Positions 33,315 to 42,125 of a DNA stretch of 64,000 bases are shown here, piece after piece. Within the stretch, counting starts at the first letter, position 1; every line of letters begins with the position of its first letter. The stretch covers positions 178,825-242,824 of the forward strand of contig DATKEN010000014.1 of NCBI GenBank assembly GCA_035512155.1. Direction: 5' to 3'. The translations under genes and the position numbers were made by a program. The notes beneath the pieces are model-generated. The model was not told the origin of the DNA. It did not search any database and saw nothing but the letters and a program-made list of their open reading frames with translations. The DNA is from JABCYV01 sp035512155. Lineage in GTDB: Bacteria > Acidobacteriota > Terriglobia > Terriglobales > Acidobacteriaceae.

Positions 33315-34069
33315 TGCTGCCCTTGACTAACCAGCGGCTTCAAACCCAAGGTTTCGCCATTGCCGCCGGTACGACTGCGTTGCTCGAGCGACTCGCACAG
33401 TGCCCTTGCGGCCCGAGAAGCGTTCCTTGCCAACTGGACCATCTTCAGCCATAGCCAGGGACGCACCAGGGCGAAAACCACAAACCTGCTGGTATTGAAC
33501 TCTCCGTTTCCATTTACAAACTGTTTCATTGGCGGCATGACGAAGTTGCTTTCATCTGAAATGGCTTTAATCGCAACGAATCGCACTCCTCGCGCCTGGG
33601 CGCCCCGGGCCACGGCAGCGGCCTCCATGTCTACCGCCTGAGCGTCGTAGGCCTTGGCTAATTTTGCTTTTTGTCCCGGGCCGGCAACGGAGTCAATGCT
33701 GATCAGTGCTCCAACTCCCGCTCCTGTGTCAGTGCGGCTGCCGTCGCCATCGATGACCCAGCGCGGCATCAGAACATTGCCAACCAACAGACTGGGATCT
33801 AACGCGCCGGCGAAACCGGCAGAGATTATGAGCGAAGGATGGTAGATAGCGATTACCGCTTCGGACGCCCGGCGTGCCGCCTCCGCCCCAATCCCACCGC
33901 AAACCAGGACAGCCCACTCACTCTCGAAAAACTTGAACCTGCGGCCCTCATGTTGCCGTTTGTTTGCATGCCAGTTTCTGATTAGTGGATGCACTTCGCG
34001 CTTTAACGCGGCGACGATCGCGACTTTGCCTGAAACTGACAGCGCTGTATCTCCATCTTGAGTCCGCAT
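33311..34069 (-). CDS. hpnG: Hopanoid nucleoside phosphorylase HpnG
   Basis: Phosphorylase-superfamily protein (MTA/SAH nucleosidase type) that in hopanoid producers removes adenine from adenosylhopane to give (phospho)ribosylhopane. Visible landmarks are ISAGFAGALDPSLLVGNVLMP, the QAVDMEAAAVAR substrate-binding Met-Glu motif, and FVAIKAISDESN with its catalytic Asp. The ATG at 34069 follows the hpnA stop directly; a TTG three bases earlier is unlikely. The partner hpnH, which makes adenosylhopane, is outside the window. Confidence 0.9.
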   Translation of the reverse strand: MRTQDGDTALSVSGKVAIVAALKREVHPLIRNWHANKRQHEGRRFKFFESEWAVLVCGGIGAEAARRASEAVIAIYHPSLIISAGFAGALDPSLLVGNVLMPRWVIDGDGSRTDTGAGVGALISIDSVAGPGQKAKLAKAYDAQAVDMEAAAVARGAQARGVRFVAIKAISDESNFVMPPMKQFVNGNGEFNTSRFVVFALVRPWLWLKMVQLARNASRAARALCESLEQRSRTGGNGETLGLKPLVSQGQQ

Positions 34070-34072
34070 CAA

Positions 34073-35059
34073 TCACGCATACCCGTTCGCTCTGAACCAC
34101 TCGACCGCACATCGCAGGGCATTGTCCACCGGAACAATCTTCCATCCCAATTCGCGAGCGGCTTTGTTCGAAGAGACGAACATTTTTTTCCTACCCATGC
34201 GCACGGCGTCGATGGTCGCGCGCGGTTCTCGCTTTAGAATGCGCCCCGTCAATATCTCATCCACCACGCCTGTCGCTAGGGCAACCACGTAAGGAACCCT
34301 GACTTTGGGTGATGGCAGCCCCGTGATCGCGGCCAGCTCATCCAGAATCTGCTTCAGCGTTAAGTTCTCTCCGCCTAGAATGTAGCGCTCGCCAGTTCTC
34401 CCCTTTTCAAGCGCCGCAACATGACCGTGAGCGCACTCGGTTACGTCGACCAGATTCAAACCGGTATCCACGTAGGCGGGAAACTTCTTCTTCAGGAAGT
34501 CAAGGATGATCCGCCCCGTCGGCGTCGGTTTTATGTCCCGCTCACCGACCGGCGTACTGGGATTGACCACTACGACATCCATCCCGCTGTGCCCGGCTTC
34601 TATTGCAACCTCTTCGGCCAGGAATTTCGACCGCTTGTAAGGGCCAATCATGTTCTCCAGCGATACAGGCGAATTTTCGTCCGCTACATGACCATTCGAG
34701 CTGAACCCCATGGTCGCAACGCTGGAGGTATAAACCACACGTCGCACGCCATTCTGGAGCGCAGCTTTCAGGATGGCCCGGGTACCTTCGACGTTGGCGC
34801 GGTACATCCGCTCGGGATCCCGCACCCAGAGTCGATAGTCAGCCGCAACGTGAAAGACAACATCGCAGCCCGCCATAGCCTTTTCTAGCGATGCAGGATC
34901 ACACAAGTCCCCAGCAACTCGATCCGCTTTCAGGCCCTCAATATTTTTCGGATCGCTGCCTGAGCGGACCAGCAGCCGCAAGTCAGCGCCCTGCTCGGCA
35001 AGGACGCGCGCAACGTGACTGCCCACGAATCCCGTCGCGCCGGTAACAAAAGCTAGCAT
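34073..35059 (-). CDS. hpnA: Hopanoid-associated sugar epimerase HpnA
   Basis: Short-chain (extended SDR) NAD-dependent epimerase/dehydratase. N-terminal TGATGFVGSHVA cofactor motif, catalytic YKRSK (Tyr and Lys) preceded by YTSSVATMGF. Widely conserved in hopanoid clusters; its reaction is not firmly established. 328 residues. It begins six bases after shc ends. Confidence 0.9.
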   Translation of the reverse strand: MLAFVTGATGFVGSHVARVLAEQGADLRLLVRSGSDPKNIEGLKADRVAGDLCDPASLEKAMAGCDVVFHVAADYRLWVRDPERMYRANVEGTRAILKAALQNGVRRVVYTSSVATMGFSSNGHVADENSPVSLENMIGPYKRSKFLAEEVAIEAGHSGMDVVVVNPSTPVGERDIKPTPTGRIILDFLKKKFPAYVDTGLNLVDVTECAHGHVAALEKGRTGERYILGGENLTLKQILDELAAITGLPSPKVRVPYVVALATGVVDEILTGRILKREPRATIDAVRMGRKKMFVSSNKAARELGWKIVPVDNALRCAVEWFRANGYA

Positions 35060-35065
35060 GCAAAG

Positions 35066-37036
35066 CTAATCGCTGGTTTTCTCCGCCAGAACTTTCTTGT
35101 AGGTAGTCAGCGCGATTAGCGGAAAATATTGGCGGTACATGTGATATTTCAGGTAGAAGACGCGCGGGAAGCCGGTGCCGGTGAAGTACGGCTCGTCCCA
35201 CGATCCGTCTTTCTTTTGCGAACGCAACAGGTAAGCGATGCCCCGGACCACGCAATCACTGCGCGTATCATTCGCAGCCAGCAGGCCCATCACCGCCCAC
35301 GCGGTCTGCGATGGGGTGCTCGGACCTACTCCCCTGGTATTGGGATCATCGTAGGATCCGCAGGTCTCTCCCCAGCCGCCGTCAGGGTTCTGCATCATGC
35401 GTAACCACTCCGCCGCCTGCTGCACGTACGGCTCGTGATGGTCCACGCCCATCGCCTCCAGGCCGCGCAACACCAGCATGGTGCCGTAGATGTAATTCAC
35501 GCCCCAACGCCCAAACCAGGAGCCATCCGGTTCCTGCTCATCGCGGATAAACTTTATCGCCTTCTTCACCGCAGTGTGATTCTTGTCGTAACCGTACGTC
35601 GCCAGCATCTCCAGAATCCGTCCGGTGATGTCTACCGTCGCGGGATCGAGCATGGCGTTGTGGTCCGCGAAAGGAATGTGCTGGAAGACCATGCGGTCGT
35701 TGTTTTTGTCGAATGAAGCCCACCCCCCGTTGCGGCACTGCATGGAGAAAATCCAGTCAATCGCTCGCTGCACCGACTCGCGTTGATAGCGTCCGTTGGG
35801 ATGCTCCACCTGGCTTAGTGCCAGACAAACCATTGCGCTGTCGTCCACATCAGGGTAAAACTCGTTGTTGAATTCGAAATACCATCCGCCGGGTTGCCCC
35901 TTGGAGTTTTTCACCTTCCAATCGCCCACGTTCCGGACTTGCTTCTGCAGAATCCAGTCGGCGCACTTGACTAGGCGGCCATCATTCGCGGGCACGCCGC
36001 TGTGCCCCAGAGCAAAGAGGGCGTAGGCGGCGTCCCATACCGGCGATTTGCAGGGTTGCATGCGAAACGTGTCTTTCTCCTCAATTCCCAGCTTTTCAAA
36101 CTCGTCCATAGCGCGAATGAATTGGGGGTCGTCGACGGAATACCCCAGGCAGCGCAGCGCGATGATGGCGTTCATCATCGACGGATAAATCGCGCCCAAT
36201 CCATCGCTCATCTCAAAGCGTTCCAGCATCCATTTCTCCGCTTTTTTCAATGCGATGGAGCGCAGCGGGCGGATATGTACAGCCTCAAACCAATGAGTCA
36301 GCCGGTCCAGAGAGAGGAAGAAGTTGCGCCACGAGACCAGCTTCTTCGACCAGCGCAGATGCATGCGGGACTTGTCGCGTCCACCGACGAACAATTCCTC
36401 CACTCCCATCTCCTCGGGAATCTTCTTAAACGGCTTTTTGGCGTAGGCGATCGAGAGGGGAACCAGAATGGCCCGCGACCACGAAGAAATCTCGTAGATA
36501 TTGAACCAGAACCAATTGGGAAATAGCACGATTTCCGGCGGAATAGCGGGGACCGCGTCATAATCGTACTGCCCGAAGAAACAGAGATAGATCTTGGTGA
36601 AGGTGTTGACTTCGGTAACGCCGCCCAGTTCCAAAATCTTCTTGCGGGCGCGCTGCAAAGCCGGATGATCAGCCGCATATCCAGCCAGCTTCAGTCCAAA
36701 GTAAGCCTTGACCGAGACACTAACGTTCGATGGCCCGTCGGCATAAATACTCCAGCCGCCGTCTTCATTCTGGTGTTGAAGGATGTGACGAGCAGCTTTT
36801 TGAAAGCGCCGTGCATCGCCCGTGCCCAGCAGCGTGTGCAGCACGATGTAGTCGGATTCCAGCGAAGTATCGGCTTCCAGCTCACCGCACCAGTAACCCT
36901 CTTCGTGTTGTTCGGAGAAAAGAGAGTTCCGCGCGCCATCAATGGCGGCGGCAACCCGGCTGGCCAGGTCATCAATTTTTCCGAAACGCATCGGCGGTAG
37001 CGCAGATGCGGAATGGGAAGGGGAGGTTTCTTCCAT
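35066..37036 (-). CDS. shc: Squalene-hopene cyclase
   Basis: Monotopic membrane enzyme that cyclises squalene to hopene. The protonating motif DxDD is DVDD at residues 396-399. Several QW-type repeats are visible (EDGGWSIY near 91, QCRNGGWASF near 433, PDGSWFGRWG and PDGGWGETCGSYDDP further on), and GxGF before the C-terminus (GTGFPRVFYLKYHMYRQYFP). 656 residues, normal length. It sits 14 bases downstream of ispH in the same operon. Confidence 0.97.
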   Translation of the reverse strand: MEETSPSHSASALPPMRFGKIDDLASRVAAAIDGARNSLFSEQHEEGYWCGELEADTSLESDYIVLHTLLGTGDARRFQKAARHILQHQNEDGGWSIYADGPSNVSVSVKAYFGLKLAGYAADHPALQRARKKILELGGVTEVNTFTKIYLCFFGQYDYDAVPAIPPEIVLFPNWFWFNIYEISSWSRAILVPLSIAYAKKPFKKIPEEMGVEELFVGGRDKSRMHLRWSKKLVSWRNFFLSLDRLTHWFEAVHIRPLRSIALKKAEKWMLERFEMSDGLGAIYPSMMNAIIALRCLGYSVDDPQFIRAMDEFEKLGIEEKDTFRMQPCKSPVWDAAYALFALGHSGVPANDGRLVKCADWILQKQVRNVGDWKVKNSKGQPGGWYFEFNNEFYPDVDDSAMVCLALSQVEHPNGRYQRESVQRAIDWIFSMQCRNGGWASFDKNNDRMVFQHIPFADHNAMLDPATVDITGRILEMLATYGYDKNHTAVKKAIKFIRDEQEPDGSWFGRWGVNYIYGTMLVLRGLEAMGVDHHEPYVQQAAEWLRMMQNPDGGWGETCGSYDDPNTRGVGPSTPSQTAWAVMGLLAANDTRSDCVVRGIAYLLRSQKKDGSWDEPYFTGTGFPRVFYLKYHMYRQYFPLIALTTYKKVLAEKTSD

Positions 37037-37050
37037 ATAGATAGCTGTAT

Positions 37051-38043
37051 CTACTCCGCGACTGCCGCCGTGGGCGCACTGGCAATGGCTTCCACGATCT
37101 CCGGGGGCAGCCCAAACCGTACGTTCTCAGGCATCACTTCCACTTCTTTCACGTTGTTGAAGCCTCTAGTGCCCAGAAATTCGACAACCTCTTCCACCAG
37201 GCACTCGGGAGCGGAAGCACCCGCCGTCAAGGCGATCGTTTTCACTCCCTCCAGCCATTCCGGCCGGATATTGCGGAAGCTATCGATTAGATGCGAGCCG
37301 GTGCCCAGGTTTCGGGCAACTTCCACCAGACGGTTGGAATTTGAGCTGTTGTCCGATCCGACCACGAGCAACAGATCCGCGTCCGAGGCCACCTGCTTCA
37401 CCGCAACCTGCCGATTTTCGGTGGCATAGCAGATATCCTGCGCTGCCGGTCCCTTGATGTTGGGGAACCGTTGCCGCAAGGCTGCAATGATGTCCTTGGT
37501 TTCATCAAGGCTCAGGGTTGTCTGGGTCAGATACGCGACCCGGTCGGGATTAGCGACGGTCAGAGATTCAACTTGCTCTGGCGAACCCACTACTTGGGTC
37601 ACCACTGGAGCCTCGCCTAGCGTTCCAATAACTTCGTCATGGTCGCGGTGACCGATCAGGATCAGCGAATATCCTTCCTTGGCGAACTTGACCGCCTCCA
37701 CATGGACCTTGGTCACCAAAGGGCAAGTCGCGTCAATCACTCGCAATCCCCGTTGTTCGCTGGCGTCCCGCACTTCGGGCGAAACCCCATGGGCGCTGTA
37801 GATCACTCGTTCGCCGTTTGGGACCTCTTCGACGCTGTCGACAAAGATCGCGCCTTTTCCTTGCAACTCCTCAACCACAAAACGGTTGTGGACAATTTCT
37901 TTGCGCACATAGATTGGCGGGCCAAAAGCTTCCAGGGCAATGCGAACGATGTCAATCGCCCGTACCACTCCCGCACAGAAGCCCCGGGGCTTCAATAGCA
38001 GCAAGGTATTCTCGTCCTGAGCGGAGATATCTCTTCCTAGCAT
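37051..38043 (-). CDS. ispH: 4-hydroxy-3-methylbut-2-enyl diphosphate reductase
   Basis: Last enzyme of the MEP pathway, making IPP and DMAPP with a [4Fe-4S] cluster. The three ligand cysteines are present in PRGFCAGVVRA, DATCPLVTKVH and DICYATENRQ, and the substrate motif TQTTLS is seen. 330 residues. As first gene of the hopanoid operon it supplies isoprenoid precursor to the genes downstream. Its upstream region (38044-38288) separates it from recN on the same strand. Confidence 0.96.
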   Translation of the reverse strand: MLGRDISAQDENTLLLLKPRGFCAGVVRAIDIVRIALEAFGPPIYVRKEIVHNRFVVEELQGKGAIFVDSVEEVPNGERVIYSAHGVSPEVRDASEQRGLRVIDATCPLVTKVHVEAVKFAKEGYSLILIGHRDHDEVIGTLGEAPVVTQVVGSPEQVESLTVANPDRVAYLTQTTLSLDETKDIIAALRQRFPNIKGPAAQDICYATENRQVAVKQVASDADLLLVVGSDNSSNSNRLVEVARNLGTGSHLIDSFRNIRPEWLEGVKTIALTAGASAPECLVEEVVEFLGTRGFNNVKEVEVMPENVRFGLPPEIVEAIASAPTAAVAE

Positions 38044-38288
38044 ATTTCTACTTTTTTCTACCTTCTAGGGTACACGCCTCTTATGGGGCTTTTGCAACTA
38101 GAGTATCGAAAAAGTACATACGGGGTCAACGTAAGCCATAGAAACGCCTAGGATTAGCAGCGATTGGGGATATTTGCATGGTGAATGGAAACCTTCCTCG
38201 GGCTGGGGGCGTGAACACGTCCACTGCATCGCAATTTTTGACCAAACCTTCATCGCTGACCACGGCAGTTGGGCCCACCTGGACGAGT
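38044..38288. other. Leader/promoter region of the hopanoid operon
   Basis: 245 bases between recN and ispH, both leftward, with no gene. Reading leftward, a TTGCAA followed about 19 bases later by TACCCT might be a weak promoter for ispH; neither box is close to consensus. No terminator hairpin after recN is obvious, so read-through from recN is possible. Confidence 0.35.
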
Positions 38289-40010
38289 TCACGCGTTCGC
38301 CTTCAGCATTTGTTCGGCATGTTTGCGGGAGGTGTCAGTCAGCTTGGCGCCGCTCAACATGCGAGCGACTTCCTCGGTGCGTTCTTCCCCGGTAATCGGA
38401 CGAACCGTTGTCCGGGTGCGGCCGCCGATGTTTTTCTTTTCGATCAAATAGTGGTGGTCGGCGAAGGTTGCGATCTGTGGAAGGTGAGTGACGCAAAGCA
38501 CCTGGTTGGCGCCGGACAAGCTCTTTAGTTTTTTCCCCACCATCTCCGCTGCCCGGCCGCCGATGCCGGTATCAATTTCGTCAAACACCAGTGTGCGCTG
38601 CGCTAAAGCCCGCGCTGATTTTGTACCGCCGGCGCGGCTCGAAGGGGTAGCTTTTCCGGCTTCCACACTGGTTTTCAGCGCGAGCATGACTCGTGACAGC
38701 TCTCCGCCCGATGCAATGTGTTCCAATTGCCGCAACGGTTCGCCAGGATTGGTGGAAATCATGTACAGGACCTGATCGAAGCCGGTAGCCGTCCAGTTCC
38801 CTTCTTCATCTGTGCCGCCGACCTCAATCCGAAAATTAGACTTCATGGCCAGATCGTTGATCTCGGCCTCGACCAGTTTCTCCAGCCTCCGCGCCGCCTC
38901 GTAACGTTTCTTCGAAATTGCGCGAGCGGCCCGGAGATATTCGTCCGCCGCTTGCGTCAACTCGGCACGAAGTTGGCGGAGAATTTCGTCTTTATTCTCC
39001 ATCTCCAAAAGTTTGCGGCTGACTTCGGCACCGAACGCGACCACGTCTCCCAACGTTGGACCGTACTTGCGCTTGAGCCGGTCGAGAACTGCCAGGCGGT
39101 CTTCCACCTCGGCCAAGTGCTCCGGCGAAGCCTCGATGGCACCGGCATAGTCGCGCAAACTCGCGCCCACGTCTTCCACGCTGATGCGGGCGGTTTCCAG
39201 CGCCGCCATCGCTTCCTGGAATTTTGGCTCGTAGCGAGCTAGTTCTTCTATGTGCTTCTGCGCGGCTCGCAGCGAGGCCGAGGTTGAAGCGTTGCCTTCG
39301 TAGAGCAAGTCGAAGGCATTCATAGCGGAACTGTAAATTTTCTCGGCGTTCGCCAGGACACGTTTTTGGGTTTCCAGGCGCTCATCTTCGCCGAGCTGCA
39401 GTTTGGCCTGTTCAATCTCACTCTTTTGGAAAGTCCAGAGATCCAGCAAGCGCAGACGATCCTGCTCGTCGCGCTGCAACTCTTCAATCCGATTCGCGAT
39501 ACTCTTCCACTGAAGAAATGCATCGGCAGTTGATTCAATCTGTGCTCCAGCAAAAGCATCAAGCAGATTGAGACGCGCCGTTGCGTCGAAGGAAAGCAGC
39601 GACTCGTTCTGGGCATGGATGGTCGCCAGGTGCGGCGCAAGCTGACGCAACACTGCCACAGTCGCAGGCTGATTGTTCACGAAAACGCGACCCCTACCCC
39701 CGGGTGCAATTTCACGCCGCAAAATGACGGCGTCGTCTTCCAAGTCGATGCCATTGTTCCGGAGAATCTGGGCGACGGTCTTCTCCACTGCGTCAGTTCC
39801 CGCTTCAAAAACGGCGGAGATCACCGCCCGCTCCGCACCGGCGCGAATTACGTCCGTGGAAGCCTTTTCGCCTAGAAGAAGAGCCAGAGCATCGATGAGA
39901 ATGGATTTCCCGGCGCCGGTCTCCCCAGTCAGCAGATTCAGCCCGGGCGCAAACTCCACCGCCAGATTGTCTATCACCGCGTAGTTTTCGAGCCGCAGTT
40001 CGACGAGCAC
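38289..40010 (-). CDS. recN: DNA repair protein RecN
   Basis: SMC-like ATPase that tethers DNA ends in double-strand-break repair. The N-terminal Walker A is GETGAGKS near residue 31, followed by a long coiled-coil middle (about residues 150-350). The C-terminal ABC signature region ASGGELSRVMLAL, Walker B FDEIDTGIGG and VTHLPQIA complete the head. 573 residues, typical length. Confidence 0.95.
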   Translation of the reverse strand: MLVELRLENYAVIDNLAVEFAPGLNLLTGETGAGKSILIDALALLLGEKASTDVIRAGAERAVISAVFEAGTDAVEKTVAQILRNNGIDLEDDAVILRREIAPGGRGRVFVNNQPATVAVLRQLAPHLATIHAQNESLLSFDATARLNLLDAFAGAQIESTADAFLQWKSIANRIEELQRDEQDRLRLLDLWTFQKSEIEQAKLQLGEDERLETQKRVLANAEKIYSSAMNAFDLLYEGNASTSASLRAAQKHIEELARYEPKFQEAMAALETARISVEDVGASLRDYAGAIEASPEHLAEVEDRLAVLDRLKRKYGPTLGDVVAFGAEVSRKLLEMENKDEILRQLRAELTQAADEYLRAARAISKKRYEAARRLEKLVEAEINDLAMKSNFRIEVGGTDEEGNWTATGFDQVLYMISTNPGEPLRQLEHIASGGELSRVMLALKTSVEAGKATPSSRAGGTKSARALAQRTLVFDEIDTGIGGRAAEMVGKKLKSLSGANQVLCVTHLPQIATFADHHYLIEKKNIGGRTRTTVRPITGEERTEEVARMLSGAKLTDTSRKHAEQMLKANA

Positions 40011-40164
40011 CGGGCGTCCTGGTAACGGAATTCGGATGAAGAAGTTGAGCGCAGCATAGCACGAAAATCAGATCACAACTATTGGCTCCAACGATTAAAG
40101 ACCTCCAAACTCTCGCCTGTTAATGGATACGATTCGTGTGTGAAACTCGCCCGCATCCTTGATC

Positions 40165-40170
40165 TATAAT
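40165..40170 (+). promoter_or_regulatory. Candidate -10 box of the tol-pal operon
   Basis: A perfect TATAAT 26 bases before the tolQ ATG, in the 185-base divergent gap between recN and tolQ. The -35 region (GAAACT at the right distance) is weak. The predicted leader would be about 20 bases and lacks a clear ribosome site. Confidence 0.5.
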
Positions 40171-40195
40171 CAACCTGGGGTTCTCCTAAAAAACA

Positions 40196-40918
40196 ATGCA
40201 TCTGTATTTACTCCCCTCTGTGGTGGTCGGCGGCGAGATTCTTGACTTGTTGGGTGAAACCGGCCCAGTCGCCAAGATTGTTCTGCTTCTTCTCCTCTTG
40301 TTCAGCCTGATTTCATGGGCCATCATTCTCTCCAAGTGGAGCGTGTTGCGGCGAGCGCGGGTGCAGAGTGGCCGTTTTGTTCGAGCCTTTCGCAAGGCGC
40401 AGCGACTGCAAGACGTCGCCGCAGTAGCCGAGCAATTTCGGCCCAGTCCGCTGGTTGGAGTATTTGAGGGCGGTTTCGAGGAATTCCGCCGCCAGGGTGG
40501 GGTTTCGACCGGCGTAGTCAGGAATCCTACCGCTATCCAGCGTGCCATGCAGATTGCCACTTCCGAGGAGCTGACGCGTTTTGAACGCAATCTGCCTTGG
40601 CTGGCTATCACCGGGGCCGTAACCCCATTCATTGGGTTGTTCGGCACCGTGTGGGGCATCATTGACGCATTCCACGGTCTCGGAACTGCGGGTGCGGCGA
40701 CTCTGCGGGCCGTGGCCCCGGGCATATCCGAGGCGCTGATCACCACTGCGGCCGGACTTGCTGCAGCCATTCCCGCAGTGATCGCCTATAACCTCATCGG
40801 TGGGTCCATCCGCGAGTTCGCGGCCCGGGGCGATGACTTTGCGCTGGAGATGCTGAACGCAGTCGAGCGCAACCAGCCCCAGCCTGTTTCGCGCGCCGCA
40901 GAAGAGGTGCGACGGTAA
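40196..40918 (+). CDS. tolQ: Tol-Pal system proton channel subunit TolQ (MotA/TolQ/ExbB family)
   Basis: Inner-membrane protein of 240 residues. It has an N-terminal helix (KIVLLLLLLFSLISWAIIL), a cytoplasmic domain and two more helices, with LAITGAVTPFIGLFGTVWGIIDAF and ISEALITTAAGLAAAIPAVIAYN, the family signature. With TolR it uses proton motive force to move TolA during envelope constriction. First gene of a six-gene envelope operon; TolQ rather than ExbB follows from the tolB and pal genes downstream. Confidence 0.93.
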   Translation: MHLYLLPSVVVGGEILDLLGETGPVAKIVLLLLLLFSLISWAIILSKWSVLRRARVQSGRFVRAFRKAQRLQDVAAVAEQFRPSPLVGVFEGGFEEFRRQGGVSTGVVRNPTAIQRAMQIATSEELTRFERNLPWLAITGAVTPFIGLFGTVWGIIDAFHGLGTAGAATLRAVAPGISEALITTAAGLAAAIPAVIAYNLIGGSIREFAARGDDFALEMLNAVERNQPQPVSRAAEEVRR

Positions 40919-41343
40919 TGGCCTTTACGGCTTCCAATGGACGCACCCAAACCTCTCTTTCCGATATCAACATCACCCCTCTGGTCGACGTGGTTTTAGT
41001 ATTGCTGATCATCTTCATGGTGACGGCGCCGGTGCTGCAATCCGGAATCGAAGTCAGCGTGCCCAAAACACGCACCGTAAAAGAGATCACAGAAGAGCGT
41101 CTGGTAATCAGCATTGACAAGCAGCAGCGCGTCTTCCTCGGCAACGACGCTATCAATATCAATGAGATCGGGGACAAGCTGCGACAAAAAATACGCGATC
41201 CAAGGCATCAGTCGATCTTTGTCCGCGCCGATGAGAACGTTCCTTTCGGCGCTTTTGCCACTGTGATGGATGCGGTCAAACAGTCAGGGATCAGCAACGT
41301 AAGCATCGTGACCCAACCTCTCGAGACGCATGGCAACCGCTGA
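40918..41343 (+). CDS. tolR: TolR (ExbD/TolR family)
   Basis: Single-span protein of 141 residues; DINITPLVDVVLVLLIIFMVTAPVL contains the membrane helix with the conserved proton-carrying Asp (LVDVVLVLL). The periplasmic domain ends with a typical SIFVRADENVPFGAFATVMDAVKQSGISNVSIVT. The ATG shares one base with the tolQ stop, so the two are coupled. Confidence 0.93.
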   Translation: MAFTASNGRTQTSLSDINITPLVDVVLVLLIIFMVTAPVLQSGIEVSVPKTRTVKEITEERLVISIDKQQRVFLGNDAININEIGDKLRQKIRDPRHQSIFVRADENVPFGAFATVMDAVKQSGISNVSIVTQPLETHGNR

Positions 41344-42121
41344 AATCTTCTTTGAACACGAACGTTGGAGCCGTAACCTGGCTTGGTCGTTGGGGCTGCA
41401 CGTGGCGGTTGCGGGGTTGATCTTGCTTTATGCTGTGGTTGGGCCTTCGAGTCACGGCGCCGGCTGGGGTGCTGGAGGCGGTGGAGACGCTATCGGAGTG
41501 ACGCTGGTAAATACGATCCCGCTTCCCGCCCCTGCGGTGCAGACCGAGAACGTTCTGGCAAACGAGTCCAAGGGGCTTACCCAGTCCTTGCCTAAGGTCG
41601 AGGAGAAGGAGAAGGAACCGGAAGCTATCCCAATTCCGGATAAGGACGTAAAACCGAAAAAGGCGCCGAAGGAAACTAGTACTAAGCGCCAGAAACCGCA
41701 GCCCGAGCCGGTAGAAGCGAACAATATAGTTCCCTTCGGACAAGGCGGCCCTGTAAGCGGGCCTTACGGAACATTCAGCGCCGGTGAAGCAAAAGGCGGT
41801 TTCGGTTTTACCGGAGGTGGCGGCGACTTTGGGACACGGTACGGCTGGTATGTGCGCGTAGTTCAACAGAAAGTACAACAGAGCTGGTTGACTTATGACG
41901 TAGATCGTCGGATCACGGAAGCGCCGCGGGTCTATCTCACTTTTGATGTGCTGCGCGATGGGCGGCCAAGCAACGTGCAAGTTGAACAGTCGAGCGGCAT
42001 ACCTTCGTTGGATCAGTCGGCTATACGGGCCATCCAACGCATTGATACTTTTGGTCCCCTGCCGTCCGATTATTCCGGGAATAAGGTTTCAGTTGAGTTC
42101 TGGTTCGATTACAAAAGATAG
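41330..42121 (+). CDS. TolA/TonB-type periplasm-spanning protein
   Basis: 263 residues. Short cytoplasmic start, one transmembrane helix (AWSLGLHVAVAGLILLYAVV), a Gly-rich then Lys/Glu/Pro-rich extended stretch (about residues 75-125), and a TonB/TolA C-terminal domain (WYVRVVQQKVQQSWLTYD, then SALDQS-like SLDQSAIRAIQRI). It overlaps tolR by 14 bases. By position it is the TolA of this system, linking TolQR to Pal/TolB, although the C-terminus is of the TonB type. Confidence 0.85.
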   Translation: MATAEIFFEHERWSRNLAWSLGLHVAVAGLILLYAVVGPSSHGAGWGAGGGGDAIGVTLVNTIPLPAPAVQTENVLANESKGLTQSLPKVEEKEKEPEAIPIPDKDVKPKKAPKETSTKRQKPQPEPVEANNIVPFGQGGPVSGPYGTFSAGEAKGGFGFTGGGGDFGTRYGWYVRVVQQKVQQSWLTYDVDRRITEAPRVYLTFDVLRDGRPSNVQVEQSSGIPSLDQSAIRAIQRIDTFGPLPSDYSGNKVSVEFWFDYKR

Positions 42122-42125
42122 TTAA

